Below are positions 16,799-24,805 of a DNA stretch of 64,000 nt, piece after piece. Location of the stretch: positions 1-64,000 of the forward strand of contig JAEZKZ010000016.1 in NCBI GenBank assembly GCA_023415305.1. Direction: 5' to 3'. A model generated the notes under the pieces. It saw only the letters and a list, made by a program, of their open reading frames with translations, was not told where the DNA came from and searched no databases. The DNA is from Bacillota bacterium. GTDB lineage: Bacteria; Bacillota; Clostridia; Acetivibrionales; DSM-1351. Within the stretch, counting starts at the first letter, position 1. Each line of letters begins with the position of its first letter. The position numbers and the translations under genes were made by a program.

Positions 16799-17383
16799 TT
16801 ACAATGTACCCTTTGTTGACATAACTCCAACTATTCTGGTGTCAATTTTTGTAGCTTCATCAAGAGCTCTGCCAAAGGCTTTAAACATGGCTTCAATAAT
16901 GTGGTGGCAGTTGCTGCCGTGTAAAAGCTTGATGTGAAGGGTAATACCGGCGTTGAAGGCAACAGCTCTGAAGAATTCCTCCACAAGTTGGGTATCTAGC
17001 TGTCCTACCATCTGTTGAGTCATGACGGCATCAAATACAAGAAAAGGCCTGTCGCTTAAATCAAGAGAGACCTGAACCAGAGATTCGTCCATAGGGACGA
17101 AAGCCGTACCATAGCGCTTTATAGATTTTTTATCTCCCAGGGCCTGTCGTATTGCAAGTCCCAGGGCTATTCCGGTATCTTCCACGGTATGATGGGCATC
17201 AACATGCAAATCTCCGTTTACTTCAAATGATGCATCCATTAGACCGTGCTTTGTAAACAGCACAAGCATATGATCAAAAAACCCTATTCCGGTATTGGTC
17301 GTGCAGTCTCCCTTACCATCTATGTTGATCTGAAGCTTTATCTGGGTTTCTTTTGTATTCCTGTTAACGAAACCTTCTCTCAA
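16799..17383 (-). CDS. hisB: Imidazoleglycerol-phosphate dehydratase
   Basis: A 194-residue monofunctional HisB that dehydrates IGP to imidazole acetol phosphate at a manganese centre. The metal-binding His clusters are GFFDHMLVLFTKHG, VDAHHTVEDTGIALG and GSNCHHIIEAMFKAFGRALDEA. The start is a TTG at 17383 with a G-rich site upstream; no ATG fits the family N-terminus (NRNTKETQIKL). It is followed by purC after 137 nt. Confidence 0.96.
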   Translation of the reverse strand: MREGFVNRNTKETQIKLQINIDGKGDCTTNTGIGFFDHMLVLFTKHGLMDASFEVNGDLHVDAHHTVEDTGIALGLAIRQALGDKKSIKRYGTAFVPMDESLVQVSLDLSDRPFLVFDAVMTQQMVGQLDTQLVEEFFRAVAFNAGITLHIKLLHGSNCHHIIEAMFKAFGRALDEATKIDTRIVGVMSTKGTL

Positions 17384-17473
17384 AATGTATCCCCCCGTTC
17401 ACCAATTATCACCTGCTCAGAATAGTTGTATGATTCCGAACTATTTTTAATTTTTTCGATAAAATGTTCGAAT

Positions 17474-18547
17474 TTAATTATAACAGATACTAGCAAGTTC
17501 ATCAAGCAGTACGGTATTTTGTTGGGGAGTACCTACACTAATCCTCATACAGTTTTCCAATAGTGGTGAGGAACCGAAAATTCTCAGATAAATTCCTTTT
17601 TCACATAATTTTTTATAAACTTCCCTGCAATCTTTAACTCTTACCAATATAAAGTTTGAGTAGGATTGATATACTTCAATACCCTGAATTTTGACAAGTT
17701 CCTCTGACAACCGCTTTCTTTCTTCAATAAGGCAGGAGATGTTTTTGCGAATCTCCTCTTTTTCCTCCAGAACTAATTGGGCTGCATATTGCGACAGCGA
17801 ACTAATATTATAGGGAGCCCGTGCAAGATTAACCGCCCTCGTCAGGCTTGTACCGGCTATTGAATAGCCGCATCTTATTCCGGCAAGTCCATAGGCCTTT
17901 GAGAAGGTTCTCAGAACAATAAGATTCTCATATTCTTTTACATATGGTATTACAGTCGAATCGCAAAATTCTGCATATGCTTCATCTATAATAACTACTG
18001 AGCTTTTACAGTAGCTTACCACCTCAAGAATATCCTCCTTTGGCATCAGATTCCCTGTGGGATTGTTCGGATTGCAAATGTATATAAGCTTCGGCTTTTC
18101 TCTGTCATAGGCTTCAAATATAGTCTGCTTTGAATATTCATACCTGTTTTCCGGTTCAAGAATATACCTGACCGGAGTTCCTCCTGCAATAACACAGGAA
18201 TCAGCATACATTCCGAAAGAAGGAGCAGGGTATAATACTTTGTCACCGGGGCCTACAAATACATTTGCCAGTATTTGAATTAACTGGTCCGAACCTGTAC
18301 CTACAACTATATTTCTGTAATCCACATTCCAATGTTCCGAAAGATCTTTCCTGAGCTTTATGGAATCGGTATCGGGATAAAGATTCAATTCCGGGTTGTT
18401 CAAAATAAATTCAGCCAGTTTTTGTCTGGCCTTTAATGGCATGTTGAAAGGGCTTTCGTTTGCATCCAGCTTTATTTTGTAAGGCTGTTGATTTGCATCA
18501 TATGGTATAAAAGACCGTATTTCAGGTCTTATTAATTCTTCAATCAT
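17474..18547 (-). CDS. hisC: Histidinol-phosphate aminotransferase
   Basis: A 357-residue fold-type I PLP enzyme that transaminates imidazole acetol phosphate with glutamate. The PLP lysine lies in RTFSKAYGLAGIRCGYS, with NPNNPTGN and the aspartate in VVIIDEAYAEF. An N-terminal KLDANESPFN motif is typical of HisC. It sits between hisD and hisB. The ribosome site GGGGAGG precedes the ATG, and a 27-nt motif resembling the one before hisF lies at 18560-18586. Confidence 0.96.
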   Translation of the reverse strand: MIEELIRPEIRSFIPYDANQQPYKIKLDANESPFNMPLKARQKLAEFILNNPELNLYPDTDSIKLRKDLSEHWNVDYRNIVVGTGSDQLIQILANVFVGPGDKVLYPAPSFGMYADSCVIAGGTPVRYILEPENRYEYSKQTIFEAYDREKPKLIYICNPNNPTGNLMPKEDILEVVSYCKSSVVIIDEAYAEFCDSTVIPYVKEYENLIVLRTFSKAYGLAGIRCGYSIAGTSLTRAVNLARAPYNISSLSQYAAQLVLEEKEEIRKNISCLIEERKRLSEELVKIQGIEVYQSYSNFILVRVKDCREVYKKLCEKGIYLRIFGSSPLLENCMRISVGTPQQNTVLLDELASICYN

Positions 18548-18772
18548 AATTCCTCCCCTCTACGCGCATAGCACGTACACAAATAGAATTAAAAAGCAGC
18601 AGGCTCTGTATCAGCAACTTAATCACTGAGTTCCGGAATCAAACTACCTTCTTCAGGCCGGCTGACTCCAGTCTGCCCATTACTAGCTATTGTTCTTACT
18701 ATGGACTGCTAACTAATAACTGATGATTATTGACTTCTATACATCCACTTCCATTTATCTGCTTCTGTTTCC

Positions 18773-20077
18773 TTAACTTCCGAATCTCACCTTGATAGCA
18801 TTTGCATGGGCATCCAGCAGCTCTGCCTCAGCAAATCTGATTATGTCCCTGCTGCTTTTTTCAAGGGCTGACCTGTTGTAATAAATAAGGCTGGATTTCT
18901 TTATAAACTGATCTACGTTAACCGGTGAAGAAAATCTTGCAGTACCGCTGGTGGGCAAAACATGACTGGGCCCTGCCATATAATCTCCAAGGGGCTCAGG
19001 AGAATAGTTTCCCACAAAAATTGCTCCGGCATTTTTTATCCGTCCCAGAAGGCTCATGGGTTCTTCCACACATATTTCCAGATGTTCCGGAGCTATTTTA
19101 TTTGATAATTCTATAGCTTTGTCAATACTGTCAACAAGTATGGCATATCCAAAATCTTTAAGTGATTTCTCAGTTATTGAGCCCCTGCTTAAGGTTGCAA
19201 ACTGCTTTTCCAGTTCTACTTCTACCTGTTCTATAAGCTTAGGGTCATTTGTAATCAGTACTGATGAAGCCAGTTTATCGTGTTCAGCCTGTGAAAGCAG
19301 ATCGGCCGCCACATACTCCGGCTTTGCTGTTGAATCTGCTATTACAAGAATTTCACTTGGGCCGGCAAACATATCTATATCACAATCTCCGAAGATAAGA
19401 CGCTTTGCAGTTGAGACATACACATTTCCGGGTCCGCATATTTTATCCACTGCCGGGACTGATTCGGTACCATATGCCATTGCAGCAATAGCCTGTGCTC
19501 CGCCAATTCTGAAAATTTCGTCTATTCCGGCTTCTCTGGCTGCAACAAGCATTGCGGGATTTACACGGCCATCCTTTGACGGCGGTGTACACATAATCAT
19601 GGTTTTTACACCGGCAACCTTAGCCGGGACAGCGGTCATAAGCACTGATGATATTAATGGAGCTGTCCCACCAGGAACATACAAACCCACCTTTTCCAGT
19701 GGTCTTACAAGTTGTCCCAGAACCGTCCCCTCTTCCGAGGGATTGATCCAACTGTTTTGAAGCTGTTTTTCATGAAAACTCTGAATATTCTGCTTTGCCC
19801 TTTTAATAGTTTCCAGTAGATCGGGGTCAATTTTTTTATAAGCCTCAGATATTTCTTCAGCAGATACGGTAATTTCCTTTATTTCAGCCTGGTCAAATTT
19901 CCTGGTGTATTCTCTGAGGGCATTGTCTCCATTCAAGTTAACATTTTCGAGAATATCAGCAACAATTTTTATTATACTTGCTCCATCCTGCGATTTAGTT
20001 CTCTGTGTAAGTTTTTTATATAATTCATTGGCTTTCAGGCCATTTTCATCCCTGGTCAGATCTAAAATGTTTATCAT
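18773..20077 (-). CDS. hisD: Histidinol dehydrogenase
   Basis: A 434-residue zinc enzyme catalysing the last two oxidations, histidinol to histidine. Motifs include EKVGLYVPGG, RIGGAQAIAAMAYGTESVP, DKICGPGNVYV, AGPSEILVIAD and DLLSQAEHD, and the conserved AGPSHVLPTSGTARF near the C-terminus. The ATG at 20077 is chosen because AAGGAGG lies 5 nt upstream, inside the longer reading. The 225-nt gap to hisC contains no gene. Confidence 0.97.
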   Translation of the reverse strand: MINILDLTRDENGLKANELYKKLTQRTKSQDGASIIKIVADILENVNLNGDNALREYTRKFDQAEIKEITVSAEEISEAYKKIDPDLLETIKRAKQNIQSFHEKQLQNSWINPSEEGTVLGQLVRPLEKVGLYVPGGTAPLISSVLMTAVPAKVAGVKTMIMCTPPSKDGRVNPAMLVAAREAGIDEIFRIGGAQAIAAMAYGTESVPAVDKICGPGNVYVSTAKRLIFGDCDIDMFAGPSEILVIADSTAKPEYVAADLLSQAEHDKLASSVLITNDPKLIEQVEVELEKQFATLSRGSITEKSLKDFGYAILVDSIDKAIELSNKIAPEHLEICVEEPMSLLGRIKNAGAIFVGNYSPEPLGDYMAGPSHVLPTSGTARFSSPVNVDQFIKKSSLIYYNRSALEKSSRDIIRFAEAELLDAHANAIKVRFGS

Positions 20078-20142
20078 CTTTACCTCCTTCAACGTATTCA
20101 GCGAAATTTTGTGATATATAAACTACAAAAACCACATTTAAA

Positions 20143-20787
20143 TTAGCCTTTTAATAGCAGCTGCTCACGTACTCCGTCAATTATCCTCTGAATTCTCTCA
20201 TTCTCCATCTTCATGCTTACTCTGTTCACAACCATTCTTGCACTGATATCCGAAATATTATCCAGTACTACAAGCCCATTCTCCTTTAAGGTTCTTCCGC
20301 TTTCCACAAGGTCAACTATTACTTCTGACAAGCCCACAAGAGGTGCAAGTTCAACTGACCCATTCAGCTTTATTATTTCAACGCTCTCTCGTCTGGTCTT
20401 TTCAAAGTAATTCCTTGCAATGTTGGGATACTTAGTCCCGACTCTTTTTATTGTTAATTCATCTATTCTCCCCAGAAGCTCAGCAGGTCCGGCCAATGCC
20501 ATTTTGCAGGCGGCAAAGCCCAGATCCAGAACCTCATAAAGATTCCTACCCTCTTCAAGAATGGTGTCCTTACCGACAATACCTATATCAGCAGCACCGT
20601 ATTCTACATATGTAGGAACGTCTGCAGGCTTTGCAAGAAAGAATTTAATCTTATTTTTTTCATCTGACAATATAAGCTTTCTTGTGGACGACTTCAATTC
20701 AGAACAATCAATTCCAATAGCTTCAAACAGCTCAACTGACATTTCTGTAAGTCTTCCTTTAGACAGTGCGATAGTTAAATACCTCAT
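20143..20787 (-). CDS. hisG: ATP phosphoribosyltransferase, short catalytic subunit
   Basis: A 214-residue short-form HisG that condenses ATP and PRPP in the first, feedback-controlled step. It starts MRYLTIALSKGRLTE and carries ADIGIVGKDTILE and the PRPP loop ELAPLVGLSEVIVDLVESGRTL. It lacks the C-terminal regulatory domain of long HisG and so should need HisZ, which is encoded just upstream with a 36-nt gap. Confidence 0.96.
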   Translation of the reverse strand: MRYLTIALSKGRLTEMSVELFEAIGIDCSELKSSTRKLILSDEKNKIKFFLAKPADVPTYVEYGAADIGIVGKDTILEEGRNLYEVLDLGFAACKMALAGPAELLGRIDELTIKRVGTKYPNIARNYFEKTRRESVEIIKLNGSVELAPLVGLSEVIVDLVESGRTLKENGLVVLDNISDISARMVVNRVSMKMENERIQRIIDGVREQLLLKG

Positions 20788-20823
20788 ATTCCCTCCGTTT
20801 AAAATGAATGGTTGTGGTCACCT

Positions 20824-22083
20824 TTAATTCCCGCTTAGTATCCTGTTAACACTGGTCTCATTAATTGTACCGTTAACTAAGTCATGTACCCTAATAGCTC
20901 CGCCGTCATCAATCAGGATTACTCCGCCTATCTGCTTGGACCGTGCGTATTCAAGCCCCTTTTCAATCCCTTCGTTCAACATCATTGTCTCAATATTCAT
21001 ATTCTGTTTTCTGAGAGTCTCTGCAATCTCAATGGCAATCTTTCTATTGGTTTTTTTATAGCAAATTAAGGAGTCCACACCAGGTCTGTCTTTTGATAAA
21101 AGAGTTTTACCGAGCGCCATCATAAGCATATTTATTCCTATTGAAAAACCTATGGCCGGGCATTCCTTGCCGAAGGTTGAGGTAAGACTGTCATACCTGC
21201 CTCCTGAAAGTATGGGAAAGCCTACCCCGAAGGTAAAGCCTCTGAAAATTATTCCCGTGTCATAATCAGGCCCCTTAAGCATACCAAGGTCAATTGATAT
21301 GTATTTCGTAAAACCGTAGTCTCCAAGAATATTAATTACTTCTTCAATATTTTCAAGGGCAGCAATACTTCTCTTGTTCCTGGTTATCTTTTTCAGCTTT
21401 TCTATAACGTCCAGTGATCCGAATAAACCTGGCAATTTTAGTATCAGCTCTCTTAATTCTGAGGGCATATTGTACTGATCAACTATTTCTTCCACACCAA
21501 CATAATCCTTCCTATCAATCAGTTTTGATATTCTGGATATATCTTTTTCGGACAGACCAGCTTCCTCAGCAAGCCCGTTAAAAAACTCAACTTGACCTAT
21601 ATCTATCTGAAAATTTTCAAGTCCGGCAGCCTTTAAAGTATTTATGGCTACAGCAATAATCTCGGCATCACTTTCACAGGAGGAATCTCCCAGAAGTTCC
21701 ACGCCAACCTGAGTAAACTCATTCTGACGTCCCCCTCCAACCTCGTTAAACCTAAAAACATTTCCAATATAGGAATATTTTATTGGAAGCTGAACATCAC
21801 GATTTTTAGTAGCTGTAATTCGGGCAACCGGAACTGTAATATCCGGCCTAAGCACCAGTATACGCCCTTTTTGATCAAAGAATTTTACCATTGCCTCCTG
21901 GGGAAAGGATTCAATCTCCGTTGAAAAAACGTCATAAAATTCAATGGTTGGTGTTTCTATTTCATAAAAGCCATAGGATCTGAAGGTTTTACGGATACGG
22001 CTTTCCATTTCTCTTTTGGCATAACATTCATCAAACAGGATATCCTGCACCCCGTCAGGAGTATATATTTTCCACTTTGACAT
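20824..22083 (-). CDS. hisZ: ATP phosphoribosyltransferase regulatory subunit
   Basis: A 419-residue paralogue of histidyl-tRNA synthetase that assembles with short HisG and confers histidine feedback. It shows class II-like motifs (TPDGVQDILFDE, YEIETPTIEFYD, LVLRPDITVPVARI, GGGRQNEFTQVGVELLG), and ends without a full HisRS anticodon domain. Its position as the first gene of a his operon next to a short hisG makes HisZ the clear choice over HisS. A strong promoter lies about 130 nt upstream. Confidence 0.94.
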   Translation of the reverse strand: MSKWKIYTPDGVQDILFDECYAKREMESRIRKTFRSYGFYEIETPTIEFYDVFSTEIESFPQEAMVKFFDQKGRILVLRPDITVPVARITATKNRDVQLPIKYSYIGNVFRFNEVGGGRQNEFTQVGVELLGDSSCESDAEIIAVAINTLKAAGLENFQIDIGQVEFFNGLAEEAGLSEKDISRISKLIDRKDYVGVEEIVDQYNMPSELRELILKLPGLFGSLDVIEKLKKITRNKRSIAALENIEEVINILGDYGFTKYISIDLGMLKGPDYDTGIIFRGFTFGVGFPILSGGRYDSLTSTFGKECPAIGFSIGINMLMMALGKTLLSKDRPGVDSLICYKKTNRKIAIEIAETLRKQNMNIETMMLNEGIEKGLEYARSKQIGGVILIDDGGAIRVHDLVNGTINETSVNRILSGN

Positions 22084-22188
22084 AATTACCTCGCTAAATA
22101 ATTTAATAATGTATAAGCATTAAAGTCTTACCATTTATTTAATTTAGTAAACTAAAGTGATAAACTGGTAAATTGATAAATTATAATC

Positions 22189-22217
22189 ATTATAATTTAT
22201 TTTATTATATCAGTCAA
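22189..22217 (-). promoter_or_regulatory. his operon promoter
   Basis: TTGACT (22212-22217) and a perfect TATAAT (22189-22194) with a 17-bp spacer on the minus strand, about 105 nt before hisZ. No T-box hallmark such as GGGTGGNACCGCG is seen in the leader. Confidence 0.82.
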
Positions 22218-22244
22218 TAGGTCTTAATTAATAGGTCTTAATTA
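22217..22244. promoter_or_regulatory. Tandem 14-bp repeat abutting the his -35 box
   Basis: ATAGGTCTTAATTA-type 14-mers occur twice back to back (22217-22230, 22231-22244; first base A in both) and touch the -35 hexamer. The position and tandem arrangement suit an operator for a regulator of the his operon; the regulator is unknown. Confidence 0.5.
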
Positions 22245-22342
22245 TATGGAATTATAAATACCTCCTTGTATAGGTAAAATATAAATCCTATTCCTACAAA
22301 CAAACTGAAGAATAAAAAATAGATAAATATAAATTCCTATAC

Positions 22343-22372
22343 AAAAAAGCTGCCGGATTAATGCCGGCAGCC
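22343..22372 (-). terminator. Terminator after ytfJ
   Basis: GCTGCCGG (22349-22356) and CCGGCAGC (22364-22371) form a GC-rich stem with a 7-nt loop, followed by six T on the minus strand. Confidence 0.92.
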
Positions 22373-22388
22373 CTGATTCATAGTTAAC

Positions 22389-22772
22389 TTACTCTTCAAT
22401 ATTTTGTTCAACTTCTTTTTCTTGATTTTTATCATTAATCTTTTCTATAATACCCGGAACCATATCCACCAGCTTATCCAGACCTCCGGATTTCTTTATG
22501 GGCAGAAGCTCAACCTTGTCATTCTGGATAACCAGTACTGCTGTAGGAGCTATCTTGGCTCCGGTACCTCCACCTCCGCCTAAACCACCGTTGCCCTTAT
22601 CATCAGTACCGTTGCCTCCTCCCACACCCAAACCGAAGGTGAGATTTATAAACGGTACTAATGTGGTTTCACCAATTGTTATGGGCTCACCCACTACAGT
22701 TTTTGTCTTCAGAAAATTTTCCAACTTATCAAAAATCACTTCTACGTTTTCTTTAAAATCAAATTGTGCCAT
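22389..22772 (-). CDS. ytfJ: Sporulation protein YtfJ/GerW family
   Basis: A 127-residue protein of the GerW (YtfJ) family, known from Bacillus as a forespore protein linked to germination. It has the typical core (KTVVGEPITIGETTLVPFINLTFGLG, given here as two parts: KTVVGEPITIGETT and LVPFINLTFGLG), a glycine-rich loop (about residues 50-72) and a PTAVLVIQNDKVELLPI strand. Its start overlaps the 3' end of the DUF2953 gene by 31 nt, which implies coupled translation, and the pair matches the ytfI-ytfJ arrangement. Confidence 0.9.
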   Translation of the reverse strand: MAQFDFKENVEVIFDKLENFLKTKTVVGEPITIGETTLVPFINLTFGLGVGGGNGTDDKGNGGLGGGGGTGAKIAPTAVLVIQNDKVELLPIKKSGGLDKLVDMVPGIIEKINDKNQEKEVEQNIEE

Positions 22773-23464
22773 CTTTTTAATCTCCTTTTTATTTTTATTT
22801 TTTGGTTTTTAATGAAAATAGTTCTAAAAGGCCTGGTTACCAAAAATTCTATCGCAACTAGTAATAGATAGAATAATTGAATTCTTCCTGCAATGGTTAG
22901 ACTACCTTTTAGTTCTTCTTCCTCAAAACTTGTTTGAAGATGAATATTGAATTTATCTAAAATCGCATAACCAGCTCCCTGTAACGCACACAGAAACCCT
23001 GTATACATAGGATCTTCAAAGCCTACTTTCGAATAAAGCTCAAATTTCGCCGGCATGCAATGATTTAGTAATTTTAAAAGACAATGTACTGCTTTTTCTA
23101 ATATTTCTCTAGTAAAATAGCTATACGGGGGTTTATTTCCGGACTTGTTACCTTTGTCCTGATTATCTTTATGTTTAGATTTCTTTTCTTTTCCGGGTTC
23201 TCCAGTTATATTCCGATGTACCCCAAATATTTGAATGGTTGAGGAAATGCTTTCAGCCTGGTAATTAATATGTAATTTAACCCCTCCGAATAGCCAGGAT
23301 ACCTGTAATCTAAACCAGGAATCATCCAACTTTTCACCTGTAAAGTAGTATCTGAAGGGTATCAATAAAACAGCCAACAGTATTAATAACAGAATCTGAA
23401 GTAATATTAATAAAATCAGAAGTAATAATAGGAATATCTGACCCAAAATATATAAAATCAGCAT
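22742..23464 (-). CDS. DUF2953 membrane protein (YtfI-like)
   Basis: A 240-residue protein with an extremely hydrophobic N-terminus (about residues 1-37, nearly all Leu/Ile/Gln) that should be a membrane anchor. A soluble domain follows (DDSWFRLQVSWLFGGVKLHINYQ) with a lysine-rich linker near residues 92-108, and then the DUF2953 C-terminal half. The family is commonly encoded next to ytfJ in spore formers, as here, so a role in sporulation is likely. No enzymatic motif is visible. Confidence 0.8.
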   Translation of the reverse strand: MLILYILGQIFLLLLLILLILLQILLLILLAVLLIPFRYYFTGEKLDDSWFRLQVSWLFGGVKLHINYQAESISSTIQIFGVHRNITGEPGKEKKSKHKDNQDKGNKSGNKPPYSYFTREILEKAVHCLLKLLNHCMPAKFELYSKVGFEDPMYTGFLCALQGAGYAILDKFNIHLQTSFEEEELKGSLTIAGRIQLFYLLLVAIEFLVTRPFRTIFIKNQKIKIKRRLKRWHNLILKKT

Positions 23465-23484
23465 TAAAGCCTCCTATCAAAGTT

Positions 23485-23946
23485 TTACTTTGAAGCCACA
23501 ATCTTTTTCAATCGCTTTTTAACTCCTCTGGCAATCCCCTTAGATATACCTTTTGATGCCTTTTTCATTATTTCGGGAGTCTGCTTGGCCCCTGGGATAT
23601 GTTCAATAATCTTTTTTGTGTGCCTTAAATTGTTCAACTGGATGTCAACAACTTTTCTGGCTATACCCTTTTCCTCTATGCCCAGAACCATGTCAATCAG
23701 ACCTTTCGACATTCCGTTCAGTTCCTCAGGATATTCAACCTCATAGTTGCTCTTGTTTCCAAGCTCCCAGAACATCAGCTTCAGCTCGGAAAGTTCTCTT
23801 CTGCAAGCCCTGCATACACTTAAGTGCCCTTCTACAATGAGCTTTTCAAAAGGATCTATTGAACCTTCCAGGTAATCCTGCAGTAAAGCAGTGTCCATTT
23901 TGACACACTTTTCTTCTATTATGTCGTCGTTAATGTTATGAAGCAT
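23485..23946 (-). CDS. Anti-sigma factor with zinc-binding HxxxCxxC motif
   Basis: A 153-residue protein with an N-terminal zinc-binding anti-sigma domain (EGHLSVCRACRRELSELK, about residues 40-57), a feature of regulators that sequester ECF sigma factors. The C-terminal half is basic (KGISKGIARGVKKRLKK) and has no membrane segment, so it appears cytoplasmic. It follows the ECF sigma gene at 24082. Its start codon sits exactly at the 3' end of a structured element (23947-24050) whose far arm can pair with its GGAGGTTAAT ribosome site, so translation may be conditionally blocked. Confidence 0.82.
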   Translation of the reverse strand: MLHNINDDIIEEKCVKMDTALLQDYLEGSIDPFEKLIVEGHLSVCRACRRELSELKLMFWELGNKSNYEVEYPEELNGMSKGLIDMVLGIEEKGIARKVVDIQLNNLRHTKKIIEHIPGAKQTPEIMKKASKGISKGIARGVKKRLKKIVASK

Positions 23947-24093
23947 ATTAACCTCCTAAGCCACGTAATGGCTTTGAGCCAACCTTGTGGCCACAAATAG
24001 TGATGAAATATCTATCCTTTATCGCAATAGGGCGAATAAAGGAGGTTAATTTGGAAGACGAGTATTAGCGAGTCTTTTAAGCTAAACCTCCCA
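23947..24093 (-). promoter_or_regulatory. Structured leader element, copy 1, pairing with the ribosome site
   Basis: Read on the minus strand, the core (24050 to 23947) begins ATTAACCTCC and ends GGAGGTTAAT directly before the ATG; the two are perfect complements. Between them are hairpins CCTTTATTCGC/GCGATAAAGG, the palindrome TTGTGGCCACAA, and GGCT/AGCC stems. Upstream (24093-24051) is a further hairpin region and a second GGAGGTT (24085-24091), which overlaps the last codons of the sigma gene and could compete for the anti-ribosome-site segment. A close copy lies at 49115-49370. It matches no riboswitch class I recognise. Confidence 0.75.
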
Positions 24094-24651
24094 AACGCCC
24101 TGTTTAATCAAATTTTCTTTAAGTGTTGCTCTTCCGTTATGTATAAGCGTTTTGACAGTTCCTGCAGGAAGCTTCATTGTTCCGGCTATCTCATCATATT
24201 TCATATGTTTCATGTGCCTTAGTAAAATAGCCATTCGCTGCTTATCAGGAAGCTTTTTTATAGCATCTTCCAATGATTTTTTTGTATCCTTGCAGACAAT
24301 TGAAGCTTCAGTAGTAGTATTTGAACCGATAATATTCTGAAGTTCATCTCCATCTTCGGTAGTTTGATTCAAAGAAATACTTTCCCTACGGCTTCTAAGG
24401 AAATTCAGGCACCTGTTTACTGTGATTTTCTTTATCCAGGGAAGGATCGAATACTGCTCCTTAAAGCCTCCAAAGGCCTTAAATACAGCAATGAATACTT
24501 CCTGGGTAATATCCAGAGCATCCTCCTTGTTTCCTGAATAGTGATAGGCAATTGAATAGACATACTTTCTATATCTTTCATAAACAAGTTCCAGACCTCT
24601 TCTGTTGTTTTTTTCATATTCTTTAAATATATTTAAATCTGAAACCTCCAA
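24082..24651 (-). CDS. ECF RNA polymerase sigma factor
   Basis: A 189-residue two-domain ECF sigma factor. Region 2 (RKYVYSIAYHYSGNKEDALDITQEVFIAVFKAF) binds polymerase and the -10 region; region 4 (LPDKQRMAILLRHMKHMKYDEIA, LPAGTVKTLIHNGRATLKENL) binds the -35 region. It is followed by the zinc anti-sigma gene, the usual pairing. The last codons (WEV stop) contain the GGGAGGTT sequence that can take part in the downstream RNA element. A strong terminator separates it from pcrA upstream, so it starts its own transcript. Confidence 0.92.
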   Translation of the reverse strand: MEVSDLNIFKEYEKNNRRGLELVYERYRKYVYSIAYHYSGNKEDALDITQEVFIAVFKAFGGFKEQYSILPWIKKITVNRCLNFLRSRRESISLNQTTEDGDELQNIIGSNTTTEASIVCKDTKKSLEDAIKKLPDKQRMAILLRHMKHMKYDEIAGTMKLPAGTVKTLIHNGRATLKENLIKQGVWEV

Positions 24652-24703
24652 TTACCTTATCCCCACCTTTTCTTGTGCCATGCTTATATATACACACTTA
24701 AAT

Positions 24704-24748
24704 AAAAAAAGTTTTAGAAAATTAGTATTTTTTTCTAAAACTTTTTTT
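24704..24748 (-). terminator. pcrA terminator
   Basis: AAAAAAAGTTTTAGAAAA and its complement TTTTCTAAAACTTTTTTT form an 18-bp AT-rich stem ending in a T run on the minus strand (and usable on the plus strand). Confidence 0.85.
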
Positions 24749-24805
24749 AAAATTATTTTAACTTATTCTTACTAATCGAGCTATCAATATTGCATACATC
24801 CTATG

